From Bacteroidota bacterium (GTDB taxonomy: Bacteria; Bacteroidota; Bacteroidia; B-17B0; Aurantibacillaceae), in assembly GCA_023251755.1 (NCBI GenBank), contig JAHEYF010000046.1:1-33382 (forward strand): a DNA stretch of 33,382 nucleotides, in the 5' to 3' direction. The notes under the pieces were generated by a model, which worked only from the letters and a program-made list of their open reading frames with translations, was not told the DNA's origin and made no database searches. The position numbers and the translations under genes were made by a program. How positions within the stretch are numbered: position 1 is the stretch's first letter; each line of letters starts with the position of its first letter. Below, one piece after another: positions 16,116 through 23,890 of this stretch.

Positions 16116-16133
16116 GGGGTGGGTTGGGTGGGG
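16116..16133 (+). other. G-quadruplex motif
   Basis: Four G-runs of 4, 3, 3 and 4 separated by loops of 1, 2 and 1 nt, a compact, very stable G4 pattern. Another G6-T-G3 run lies at 16092-16101. It is about 85 nt upstream of the outer-membrane-protein start. Confidence 0.7.
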
Positions 16134-16138
16134 CCAAC

Positions 16139-16572
16139 GCACCCTCACCCCTAACCCCTCTCCTGTAGGAGAGGGGAACTCCTCCGTAGGATAAATAGGG
16201 AAAGCGGGGAGTTTAACTATCTATCGGTTGTGTGAATTTGGGCTGTGAAATACAACATAGGAGAGGGGAACTCCTCCGTAGGGTAAATAGGGAAAGCGAG
16301 GAGCTTAACTATCTATCGGTTGTGTGAATTTGGGCTGTGAAATACAACATAGGAGAGGGGAACTCCTCCGTAGGGTAAATAGGGAAAGCGGGGAGTTTAA
16401 CCATCTATCAGTTGTGTGAATTGGGGCTGTGAAATACAACACTGGCAGAGAAGGGAATACCCTCCGGGTGCTGAATGTACAATGCGAGAGATAGACGATC
16501 TACTTGTTGTTTAAAAATGGTAGGGTGAGCCACACACCCTCTCCCCGCGGGAGAGGGCCGGGGTGAGGGTGC
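16139..16572. repeat. Inverted-repeat-bounded element with three 92-bp tandem copies
   Basis: GCACCCTCACCCC (16139-16151) and its perfect inverse (16560-16572) bound the segment. Each is followed inward by a CCCTCTCC/GGAGAGGG palindrome (16155-16176 and about 16537-16557). Between them, three directly adjacent 92-bp copies start at 16166, 16258 and 16350, with a decayed fourth start at 16442. Copies differ at only a few positions. No spacers separate them, so it is not CRISPR. Confidence 0.88.
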
Positions 16573-16768
16573 GATGCCCATGCGTTCACCCCCGATCTGG
16601 CAGCCTGTATAAATGGCTTTTGGTTGTGAGTGGTATTTTTTGGGAGGTGTCCGGCTCTTATTTTTTGCATTCCCCCTCAAATTATAAAACTTATTTGCTT
16701 TCTTTGTTTTGTACACAACAGGGAAGCTGAAAACTGAACAGAGTAAGCAAAACATTCATCCAATAAAA

Positions 16769-17302
16769 ATGCCCAATTCAAACCAGGTACTGGGGACTAT
16801 CATTTCCTTGGTATTATCTTACGAACAGCTTTGCACCTTGCTTGGCGAGGTGCCCAATACGGCAGAACATCCCAAATCAGCCAGCTATGCCCCCTGCGAC
16901 GGGCGCTCAATAGCACATTCTGCTTTACACGACGCCATTCCTGCCCTGGTTTTAGCCCCCGATTTAAGGGGTAAATTCCTGCGCGGCCTCAACCATATTG
17001 CTGCTACTGGAGAACCGGGTTACAACCCCGAAACATCGGATGCTGATGGGGAGGCACACCACAGAAAGGTGTTGGAATACCAGGATGACCAGGTACGCCT
17101 GCACAACCATCCGGCCAGGGGTATTATTCAGGGAAGTGTTTCGGGAAGCAACGGCACCCGCGATGTGGACAACGGTTCGCAGAAAATGAACTCCGATCCG
17201 CAATACGGCGCCCACAATGTGAGTATTATAATGGATGGTTATGGCGGAACCGAAACAAGGCCAAAAAATGTGGCTGTATACTTTTTTATTAAAGTGAATT
17301 AA
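16769..17302 (+). CDS. Stand-alone phage-tail-collar-domain protein
   Basis: 177 aa from the ATG at 16769. An upstream TTG at 16709 is open but has no support. Tail-collar-type motifs: APCDGRSI near residue 50, then APDLRGKFLRGLN, then the terminal ETRPKNVAVYFFIKVN, the usual ending of collar domains. HNHPARG resembles the metal-binding His region of tail fibres and Mdp-type proteins. There is no signal peptide and no structural phage gene on either side, so it is more likely a domesticated adhesin-like or tail-like protein than part of a prophage. Role unknown. Confidence 0.78.
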   Translation: MPNSNQVLGTIISLVLSYEQLCTLLGEVPNTAEHPKSASYAPCDGRSIAHSALHDAIPALVLAPDLRGKFLRGLNHIAATGEPGYNPETSDADGEAHHRKVLEYQDDQVRLHNHPARGIIQGSVSGSNGTRDVDNGSQKMNSDPQYGAHNVSIIMDGYGGTETRPKNVAVYFFIKVN

Positions 17303-17367
17303 ATATACCCACGGGTGCGAAGCTCCTGCCAGCGCCCGCAGGGGTATTTCATGAGCAGTCTGTATAA

Positions 17368-17402
17368 GAACTGTTGAACGAATAAACTATTGAACATTTA
17401 AG
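17368..17402 (+). repeat. Heptad array after the collar-domain gene
   Basis: Words GAACTGT, TGAACGA, ATAAACT, ATTGAAC, ATTTAAG in 7-nt phase. Same vocabulary as the array at 2599-2630. Confidence 0.55.
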
Positions 17403-17484
17403 GCTCCCTGTTAAGTTTTGTTAATTAATCCCATTCCACACAATTTCCATTTACTTTTCGGGTTATATAGTAAAATATTAAACC

Positions 17485-17622
17485 ATGAAAAATTCAAAAA
17501 TTAAAACCCCGGAAGGTCAGCTTATAAAACTCAGGATTGATTACAGAACCATTATCACCGTCCGTTCGAAGGAAGCGTTAAAAATGTGGAAACAAAAATA
17601 TCCGCAGGCAGTCATTATATAG
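17485..17622 (+). CDS. Small basic 45-aa protein
   Basis: An ATG-initiated ORF of 46 codons ending in TAG, too short for most gene callers. The product begins MKNSKIKTPEGQLIKLRID and ends MWKQKYPQAVII. It is basic, with an alternating strand-turn-helix pattern (QLIKLRIDYRTIITV, then SKEALKMWKQKYP). A-rich sequence precedes the start, common for Bacteroidota genes. No family can be assigned. A plausible composition and complete frame are the only support. Confidence 0.5.
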   Translation: MKNSKIKTPEGQLIKLRIDYRTIITVRSKEALKMWKQKYPQAVII

Positions 17623-17684
17623 TTTACTTGTTCATTCGTGTAAACGTTCAGAAGTATTTGCTCAACAGGCAAACGCTTAAACTA

Positions 17685-18218
17685 TTAAAAAATTACACTT
17701 TCGGCCTTGTATTCCTTGTCAAAGGAAATTAGTTTACCACTAAGGCCAGGCAGGTTAAGAATAACAATGTTTTTCTGGTCATTAAAATAATTCAGAAATA
17801 ATTGGTTGCTTATTTCAAGTATGTTTTTCTTTTGTAATGTTGCCTGTTGAAACTGATAAAAAAAGGTAAACAAATTAGCATCGGCATTGTATTGTGCTTT
17901 GTTGCACCTGAGTGTAAGCGCTGTTCCGTTTAAATTGAGTTTTAAAAACTTCGCCGTAAAACCGTCAACAGCCTGTTGCACATCTGGTTTATCGTAATAC
18001 TGAATAATATTGTAACGCTGGTTCAGTTCCTGGTTCACACATTTCTGAAAATCATCGGCAAAAAAATGTGTCTCAACAGTTAGTGTTTTGCTTTTAATAT
18101 CGTAAGCAATATGAATAGACGACATTTTTAAAGGATGCCTGTTTGTGAAGGAAACCAAACATAAATACACAAACACTACCCAAAATTTTACAAGGGATTT
18201 AATCGTAATCGAGTTCAT
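17685..18218 (-). CDS. DUF6702 family protein
   Basis: 177 aa from the ATG at 18218. The ORF extends 34 codons further upstream, but that part is translated composite repeat. The N-terminus is a signal or anchor (SLVKFWVVFVYLCLVSFTN). It is followed by the family-like start HPLKMSSIHIAYDIKSKTLTVETHFFADDFQ, with the conserved His-Pro and a strand pair ending in DDF. The family is common in Bacteroidota and of unknown function, probably periplasmic. It follows the secreted phosphoesterase gene in the same direction. Confidence 0.75.
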   Translation of the reverse strand: MNSITIKSLVKFWVVFVYLCLVSFTNRHPLKMSSIHIAYDIKSKTLTVETHFFADDFQKCVNQELNQRYNIIQYYDKPDVQQAVDGFTAKFLKLNLNGTALTLRCNKAQYNADANLFTFFYQFQQATLQKKNILEISNQLFLNYFNDQKNIVILNLPGLSGKLISFDKEYKAESVIF

Positions 18219-18234
18219 ACTCTTACTTTTTGAT

Positions 18235-18347
18235 TTATTTCCCGCAGAGCAACGCTGATGAAAACGCAGAGGGTTGATCCTTACCAGAATCATTTCTTTC
18301 TTACTTTCTAACATTCTCACTCTCTCACTTTTTTGACTTTTAACTTA
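18235..18347 (+). repeat. Composite repeat, copy B
   Basis: Second copy of the 11236-11350 repeat. It has the CGCAGAG-type block at 18235-18271 and the CT-rich heptads and TTTTAAC words at about 18294-18347, with a diverged centre. It lies between the phosphoesterase stop and the DUF6702 start. Confidence 0.8.
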
Positions 18348-18350
18348 TCC

Positions 18351-21098
18351 CTAATTCCCCACCACCAGCTTATACGTATGCACTTTTCTGTTGTCCTGGT
18401 ATATTTTTACATAATAAATTCCGGCAGGCAAATCGTGGTTAACCAGCGAAAAGTTTTTAGCGGCCAGGTTGTGTGATACAAATACCGTTCTTCCATTCTG
18501 ATCCAAAAATTCTAATTTATCAATCGGGTATTTCGATTCTATAATAGTGTTACCGTCCTTTGAGGCAGGGTTAGGGTACAACTTTATATCGCCATCACCG
18601 CTTACATTATTAAGCCCAATGGTTGTAGTATCTACAATGGTAAAGTATACACGGTTCGATACCTCGTTGTAGGAATCATTGGTAAACATTACAATAAAAT
18701 AATTACCCGGGACCGGAGGTAAAACAGTATCCTGAATTACTTTGGTTCCGCTGGGTACACCACCAAAATAAGTATAAGTCACCAAGGGGTCAATGTTCGG
18801 ATTATCACCTGCATGGTAAAAACCCAACCAGTCCTTCACTATACCCGGCCCGTCTGCCCAGGTAGCTGTTATGTATTCGTTAAGGTTGTAAATCGACTTG
18901 TCGGTACTTAACTGTGCAATGGTATCGCCCACCGAAAAGAAAGCACAAAGTCCGGGTTGTATGTAACTACCCTTAATAAAATAGTTTACGAAGTAATAGC
19001 CTTTGGGCAAGCCGGGGAATGGTTTTGTTCCGCTGTTTCCTGTTACATAAGCCCACTGGGTTGAAGCGGGGCCGCCGGGTATATTTCCTATTTTATAAAT
19101 TCCCAGCCAGTCGTTTGCAAAGCCGGGGGCATTGGTATAATTCACTTTTACAGTATCGCCCACATTGTAGTGGAGCTGGTTGGTTGTTACCAGTGGTATT
19201 GCGCCTACATAAATTGTATCCCTTGTTGCAATTTCAGTATAAGTGTCATTGGTAAAAAAGGCAATAAAATATTCACCGGCTGTTGCAATGCCTGTAAATT
19301 TAAGCAAGCCACTGGCACCCGTTACATAACTCCATTTGGTTGAGCCGACGCTGCCCGGGGTATCACCTTTTTTGTAAATACCTATCCAGTCGGTAGCAAG
19401 GCCGGGACCATTACTGTAACTTACTTTAATGGTATCGCTTAATTCGTAAGCATACTTGTTGGTAGTTATTATTGGGTTACCGACCACGCTGTTGTATACA
19501 ATAAACGAGTCAATTACCGACCAGGTTGACCATTCCAGGTTCCTGTCGCGGTGACGCACACGCACATAATGTTTACCATTCGGCAGATAACCCGAAGGCA
19601 TGTTAAAAGCCAGAATGTTCACACCCAGGTTCACGTCGGTTGAAGTGTCCGGGGCACCTGCCGCACCAAACAGGTCCTCATAATCGCGGTACGCCTCTTT
19701 TTCGATAGTTGAAAAGGATTTGGATTGTGATACCTGAAAGTCGCTGGAGTTAAGCAATTCACCGGCAGAAGAACTGAATGCGGAACTGTTGATGGTATAA
19801 GGCAGCTGAATAGAATCGGTGATACTGGTTGTAATAGCAGGTTGTGCAGGGCCAGTCTGATTTTTATACCGGTGGAATTTATCCATCAGGGCATTGTTTT
19901 TCCATTTGTAGACTGAACCAATCGAATAACTTTCTACATCCACTTTATGGTTGGTAACGTCTATATCAATAATGTTGTAGATCCAGTTTGAAATTGTTTT
20001 TTGTACATCGTCCATGTCCTGCTCCTGTGCCATGCCCCAATACTGGTCCCAGGCCGTGCCACCCGAAATAACATTGTACACCGGGTTTTCTTTTAACTGC
20101 CCGCGGGCGTATAAGTGATGATGCGCACCAATGTGCAGCAAATATTTGGGTGAGGTAATCATATAGGGAACAGCTGTGTTTCGTATCCACGCAGATATAT
20201 CGCCTACATACTGTTCGGCCTGGTAGGGGCGGTGTCCCAATGAGATGATCCATTCTACTGTAGGGTCAGCATTGGCAGCTGTTATTACCTGTTGCAACCA
20301 GCTGAACTGAGTTGTGTTAGCGGTTGAATGCTCAGTGGTAAAGCTGATGAACAGGACATTACCTGCCTGGTAGGCATAATAGTTCTCATTACCCGAAGAA
20401 ATGTTTTTGTACTTAATACTGTCGTAATAAAAGTGATTGTAATAAGCGTTTAACTGTAAAGTTCCATACAACTCATGATTACCTACAGTAGTTTGTATGG
20501 GCAGGTAAGGCGAAAGGGTTTTTGATTTTCCGAAGTGTACATTTTCGTAGTGGTCGAGTGTTCCCACATCTACCTGGTCGCCTACATTAAATATTAAACT
20601 CACATTGTCGCAGGGATCATTGCTTCCGTATTTCTGTGCTATTTTTCTTTTGGCAGCCGACATTAATGAGTCGAAACGGGGCTCAGCTTTGATTTGGTTG
20701 TCGCCCATAATTAAAAAACGAATGTGTCCGTTTACCGCAGCAGCACCCGGATTGGGCAGGGTCTTAAAACTACATACAGCCGATGTCTGAGTTCCGGTAA
20801 TGGCCTTATAATAATATTTTGTATTCGGGCTAAGACCGGTAAGTTTTACTGTATGGTAATAATAATTGTTGGAATAACCGGCATCTGTCCATACCTGGTT
20901 CCCTCCGTTGGCGGTCATGTTCAAATTTCCCGGGGTTAAGCCGTACTGTATTAAAGACTGTGTGTTGGAACTTGTTTTCCAGGTAATGTAAATAGAGGTA
21001 GGGCTTGCAGTTTGCAAATAAGGATAAATGGTTTGTGACCGGCCAGGCAAAACACAAATAAACAGGCTAAAAAGAATAAGCGATAACTTTTTTTTCAT
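18351..21098 (-). CDS. Secreted metallophosphoesterase with purple-acid-phosphatase-like fold, DWIG repeats and T9SS sorting domain
   Basis: 915 aa from the ATG at 21098 (a longer frame to 21176 lacks a signal). Signal peptide MKKKLSLILFSLFICVLPGRSQ, then an N-terminal FN3-like domain (YPYLQTASPTSIYITWKT...GLSPNTKYYYKAI) and a calcineurin-like phosphoesterase domain with GDN (Asp133), GDQVD (Asp174), GNHE (207-209), GHRP (His289) and AHHH (His326, His328). Residues 543-631, 636-724 and 730-821 are three repeats built on TDWIGIYKxGD. They resemble the Fn3-like domain at the N-terminus of plant purple acid phosphatases. Residues from about 838 (YPNPA...AGIYYVKI) form a type IX sorting domain. 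Likely a surface or secreted phosphate-scavenging enzyme. Confidence 0.9.
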   Translation of the reverse strand: MKKKLSLILFSLFICVLPGRSQTIYPYLQTASPTSIYITWKTSSNTQSLIQYGLTPGNLNMTANGGNQVWTDAGYSNNYYYHTVKLTGLSPNTKYYYKAITGTQTSAVCSFKTLPNPGAAAVNGHIRFLIMGDNQIKAEPRFDSLMSAAKRKIAQKYGSNDPCDNVSLIFNVGDQVDVGTLDHYENVHFGKSKTLSPYLPIQTTVGNHELYGTLQLNAYYNHFYYDSIKYKNISSGNENYYAYQAGNVLFISFTTEHSTANTTQFSWLQQVITAANADPTVEWIISLGHRPYQAEQYVGDISAWIRNTAVPYMITSPKYLLHIGAHHHLYARGQLKENPVYNVISGGTAWDQYWGMAQEQDMDDVQKTISNWIYNIIDIDVTNHKVDVESYSIGSVYKWKNNALMDKFHRYKNQTGPAQPAITTSITDSIQLPYTINSSAFSSSAGELLNSSDFQVSQSKSFSTIEKEAYRDYEDLFGAAGAPDTSTDVNLGVNILAFNMPSGYLPNGKHYVRVRHRDRNLEWSTWSVIDSFIVYNSVVGNPIITTNKYAYELSDTIKVSYSNGPGLATDWIGIYKKGDTPGSVGSTKWSYVTGASGLLKFTGIATAGEYFIAFFTNDTYTEIATRDTIYVGAIPLVTTNQLHYNVGDTVKVNYTNAPGFANDWLGIYKIGNIPGGPASTQWAYVTGNSGTKPFPGLPKGYYFVNYFIKGSYIQPGLCAFFSVGDTIAQLSTDKSIYNLNEYITATWADGPGIVKDWLGFYHAGDNPNIDPLVTYTYFGGVPSGTKVIQDTVLPPVPGNYFIVMFTNDSYNEVSNRVYFTIVDTTTIGLNNVSGDGDIKLYPNPASKDGNTIIESKYPIDKLEFLDQNGRTVFVSHNLAAKNFSLVNHDLPAGIYYVKIYQDNRKVHTYKLVVGN

Positions 21099-21776
21099 AG
21101 TAGGTTGTGTGGTGTATAGGTAAAAAATTCGTGTAAAGCTACATTCAAATAGCTTACAAAATGAACTGTTTTGCAATCTGATTCGATTTAGTTCTATGTT
21201 AATTCCGGTACCAGGTAAGATTGTATTCGTTCAAAAAATTTAGTATCAATGAATTAATTTTATTCTTCCTTTTAATTACCCTCCGCAGAGAGCCCGAAGA
21301 ATTAATATTACCTGGTAAAATAATTTACGATCGGATTGTAAAGAGTTTACATTTTGATCTCATTCTTAATAAAACCGTAATGTCCCTTGCTGTTCGTCTG
21401 ATTTTTGTTTATGCATTTGTAAACCGGTTTGTTTCAATAAACTTTTTTGTTTGGTCAGAGTTTTAATTTCCGGACAATAAAAATAGATGTATGCAAATCG
21501 TATAACATGTACAGTTTTATCAAAAACCATTTAAAAATTTGCTGCCACGAAAGCTCAGTAGGCAAGCCTTTCCACACTTTTGTTACAGTTTGATGAAGCT
21601 ACTTTTATAATGAGTGATTTCCGTGTATGATGATATCGCCGTAACTGCCTCGTAACAATTTCATTTTATTCTGCTTTCTTATTTAAGGTTAAATGCGCTT
21701 AATCATAAAGACTTTTTAAACCAGCCTTCATCATTCATTAATGTTGATTCATGAATATTTGTAAAACCCAATCAGC
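21099..21776. other. Divergent spacer, 678 bp
   Basis: Separates the secreted phosphoesterase from the PlcP-like gene. An 81-codon TTG-initiated frame at 21221-21466 looks accidental. The supported content is the 11-bp-spaced repeat at 21641-21657 and a near-match -7 box (AATATTTG, 21754-21761) 15 nt before the PlcP-like ATG. I see nothing else. Confidence 0.5.
21641..21657 (+). promoter_or_regulatory. Candidate Pho box upstream of the PlcP-like gene
   Basis: GTAACT (21641) and GTAACA (21652) are 11 bp apart, as in the two other candidate boxes here. The 10-mer TAACAATTTC at the second half-site is also present at the porin box. It is about 120 bp upstream of the start codon, so its link to the promoter is less certain. 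Confidence 0.4.
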
Positions 21777-22607
21777 ATGAATACACATTTTAGAACGATC
21801 GTTATTTCAGACTTACATTTAGGGGCACAGAGCACAAAAGCAAAAGAGGTAGTAAGGTTTCTGAAATACAACACCTGCGAAACGCTCATTATGAATGGCG
21901 ACATCATCGACGGGTGGCAGCTGCAGCGCTCAGGCAAATGGAAAAAAAAGCACACGCGTTTTTTTAAGCTTATCCTCAATTATGTTTCCAAACGGAAATG
22001 TAAAGTAATTTACCTGCGTGGCAACCACGATGATTTTTTAGATGAGATACTTCCATTTCATCTCGGCAACTTCTCGATCGATAAATATTATATACATGAA
22101 AGCGGAGATAAAAAATATTTTATTGTTCACGGCGATTTATTTGATTCGGTAACCAGTAAATTAAAATGGATTGCCAAGCTGGGCGATATAGGTTACACCA
22201 TTTTATTGTGGATCAACCGGCATTACAATACTTACCGGGCAAAACGTGGCCTGTCTTATTATTCTTTATCGCAGGCAATAAAAGCCAAAGTAAAATCAGC
22301 TGTTTCATTTGTAGGTGATTACGAAACCCAACTGGTAAAAGTGGCTCAAAACCGCAATTGTGATGGTATCATCTGCGGTCACATTCATCAGCCTGCCAAT
22401 AAATACATTGATGGTGTGCATTACCTCAACTCCGGCGACTGGGTAGAAACCATGAGCGCATTAACTGAAGACTTTGAAGGCAACTGGAAGGTGGTGTATT
22501 ATTCCGACTGGCTGAAAGAGCAAACAGGAATAAAAAATGAAGCAGAAGTAAAAGAAATGAAAACACCGGGTATCATCTCACCGCGTGTGGCTTTTGGTAA
22601 CATTTAA
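21777..22607 (+). CDS. PlcP-like metallophosphoesterase (COG2908 type)
   Basis: 276 aa. Calcineurin-like metal sites in order: SDLHLG (Asp12, His14), GDIIDG (Asp42), GNHDD (Asn83, His84), VHGD (His118), CGHIHQPA (His202, His204), and a terminal NSGDWVETMSA. COG2908 includes LpxH, but this sequence, with GDIIDGW, the GDxxY-LLWxN central helices and GDWVE, resembles from memory the alphaproteobacterial PlcP group, which removes phospho-headgroups from phospholipids under phosphate limitation. It is followed after 11 nt by a glycosyltransferase, as PlcP is by Agt. The LpxH role cannot be excluded without a phylogeny. Confidence 0.8.
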   Translation: MNTHFRTIVISDLHLGAQSTKAKEVVRFLKYNTCETLIMNGDIIDGWQLQRSGKWKKKHTRFFKLILNYVSKRKCKVIYLRGNHDDFLDEILPFHLGNFSIDKYYIHESGDKKYFIVHGDLFDSVTSKLKWIAKLGDIGYTILLWINRHYNTYRAKRGLSYYSLSQAIKAKVKSAVSFVGDYETQLVKVAQNRNCDGIICGHIHQPANKYIDGVHYLNSGDWVETMSALTEDFEGNWKVVYYSDWLKEQTGIKNEAEVKEMKTPGIISPRVAFGNI

Positions 22608-22618
22608 AAAACAGACTC

Positions 22619-23782
22619 ATGAATAACCCGGTGAAAAAAATTATTTTTTTTGTGCAGGGCGAAGGCCGTGGGCACATGACACAGGCCATCAGCATGTACG
22701 ATACATTGATTAAAAAAGGGCACCGGATAAGCGCTGTGGTTATTGGCTCAGGTGGTATCAATACAACACCGGCTTTTTTCTTTGAACGGATAAAAGCGCC
22801 TATAGTAAAGTTAAGGACACCCAATTTTGTAACCGACAAAAACAACAAGTCGATAAAGGTTGTCCCCACGCTCATTCAGAGCATCAGCAATTTAAACACT
22901 TACCACAACAGTTTGCGACTGATACGTTTATTGCTGGAAGAACACAAGCCCGACCTGGTAATTAATTTTTACGATGTGCTGATCGGACTTTATTATTCAC
23001 TGAATAAATGTAAAATACCAATGGTGAGTATTGCGCATCAGTACATTTACCTTCATCCCGATTTTGTTTTTCCTAAAGGCCATTTGGCCGACAGATGGTC
23101 CGTTTACCTTTATACCCGCCTTACATCTGCCGGTTCTAAAAAACGGCTGGCGCTTTCATTATATCCGTTAAAGCAGGTAAAAACAAAAGAGAACGTAGTT
23201 GTGGTTCCTCCCCTGTTGCGCAATGAAGTGCTGAGCCTGAAAACAGAGAAGAAAAATTTTTACCTGGTATACCTCGTAAATGGCGGTTACATGGCCGATA
23301 TTATTAAGTGGCACAAAAACAATACACACATTGAATTGCATTGCTTTGCCGACGTTAAAAAAATAGAGGGTAAAATAAATTACGAGCACGAAAATTTTGG
23401 GATGCACCAGATTAGTGATAAGGAATTCCTCGAAAAAATGTCGGAGGCCAGGGGCCTTGTTTCTACAGCCGGATTCGAATCTATTTGCGAGGCCATGTAT
23501 TTGGGTAAACCTGTTTTAATGGTGCCTGTAGAAGGGCATTATGAGCAGTTTTGCAATGCACGCGATGCTTTTGATGCCGGTGCGGGAATTTACGACAGCT
23601 GGTTCAACATAAACAAGCTTGTTCAATACACCGAAGTTGCAGCCTATGAAAACAACAACTTTAAGCGATGGGCCACCAACAGCGCCGAAACTATTTATAA
23701 GGAAATAACCCATGTATTAAACAGTGTTCATGATGCCGCCCCTTCGGGCAGCAGTGGACAAGTGAGGGAAGCCATGGGATAA
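22619..23782 (+). CDS. GT-B glycosyltransferase, possible glycolipid synthase
   Basis: 387 aa. An N-terminal Rossmann-like part opens with IIFFVQGEGRGHMTQAISM, the GxGRGH signature of the MJ1255/VC2487-like group related to GT28 (MurG, MGDG synthases). The C-terminal donor-binding half has GLVSTAGFESICEAMYLGKPVLMVPVEGHYEQFCNA, the usual nucleotide-sugar loop. No signal or TM helices; probably peripheral membrane. It is 11 nt after the PlcP-like gene, so co-transcribed. Inferred acceptor: diacylglycerol released by that enzyme. Sugar donor unknown. Confidence 0.85.
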   Translation: MNNPVKKIIFFVQGEGRGHMTQAISMYDTLIKKGHRISAVVIGSGGINTTPAFFFERIKAPIVKLRTPNFVTDKNNKSIKVVPTLIQSISNLNTYHNSLRLIRLLLEEHKPDLVINFYDVLIGLYYSLNKCKIPMVSIAHQYIYLHPDFVFPKGHLADRWSVYLYTRLTSAGSKKRLALSLYPLKQVKTKENVVVVPPLLRNEVLSLKTEKKNFYLVYLVNGGYMADIIKWHKNNTHIELHCFADVKKIEGKINYEHENFGMHQISDKEFLEKMSEARGLVSTAGFESICEAMYLGKPVLMVPVEGHYEQFCNARDAFDAGAGIYDSWFNINKLVQYTEVAAYENNNFKRWATNSAETIYKEITHVLNSVHDAAPSGSSGQVREAMG

Positions 23783-23877
23783 ATTTGTGTTATCCGTTCA
23801 TTTGTTTCCCCACGATTCATATCAACTACCTGAGCGGGTAAACCCATGAACTATAAAACTTTTTAAACTTATAATTG

Positions 23878-23885
23878 TATTTTTG
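23878..23885 (+). promoter_or_regulatory. -7 box of the lipid-kinase gene
   Basis: TATTTTTG fits TAnnTTTG perfectly. It ends 5 nt before the ATG, so transcription would begin at or next to the start codon (leaderless). No strong -33 box is seen. Confidence 0.5.
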
Positions 23886-23890
23886 CCTTT

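Noticed and set aside
16166-16441. CRISPR array
   Set aside because: The 92-bp units are contiguous with no variable spacers and no cas gene is present.
16408-16755. 115-codon minus-strand ORF containing an APSPRPSPAGRG segment
   Set aside because: This peptide is the translation of the CCCTCTCC/GGTGAGGG palindromic repeat and the rest covers the 92-bp repeat zone. There is no start context or family resemblance.
18219-18320. Longer start for the DUF6702 protein
   Set aside because: The extra codons come from composite repeat copy B. The signal peptide begins at the internal ATG.
21221-21466. 81-codon plus-strand ORF in the divergent spacer
   Set aside because: It begins with TTG, has no upstream signal, overlaps the likely promoter region of the secreted phosphoesterase and has an AT-driven composition.
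21777-22607. Annotation as the housekeeping lipid A enzyme LpxH
   Set aside because: Not excluded, but the GDWVE ending, glycosyltransferase neighbour and phosphate context fit PlcP better, so lpxH was not assigned.
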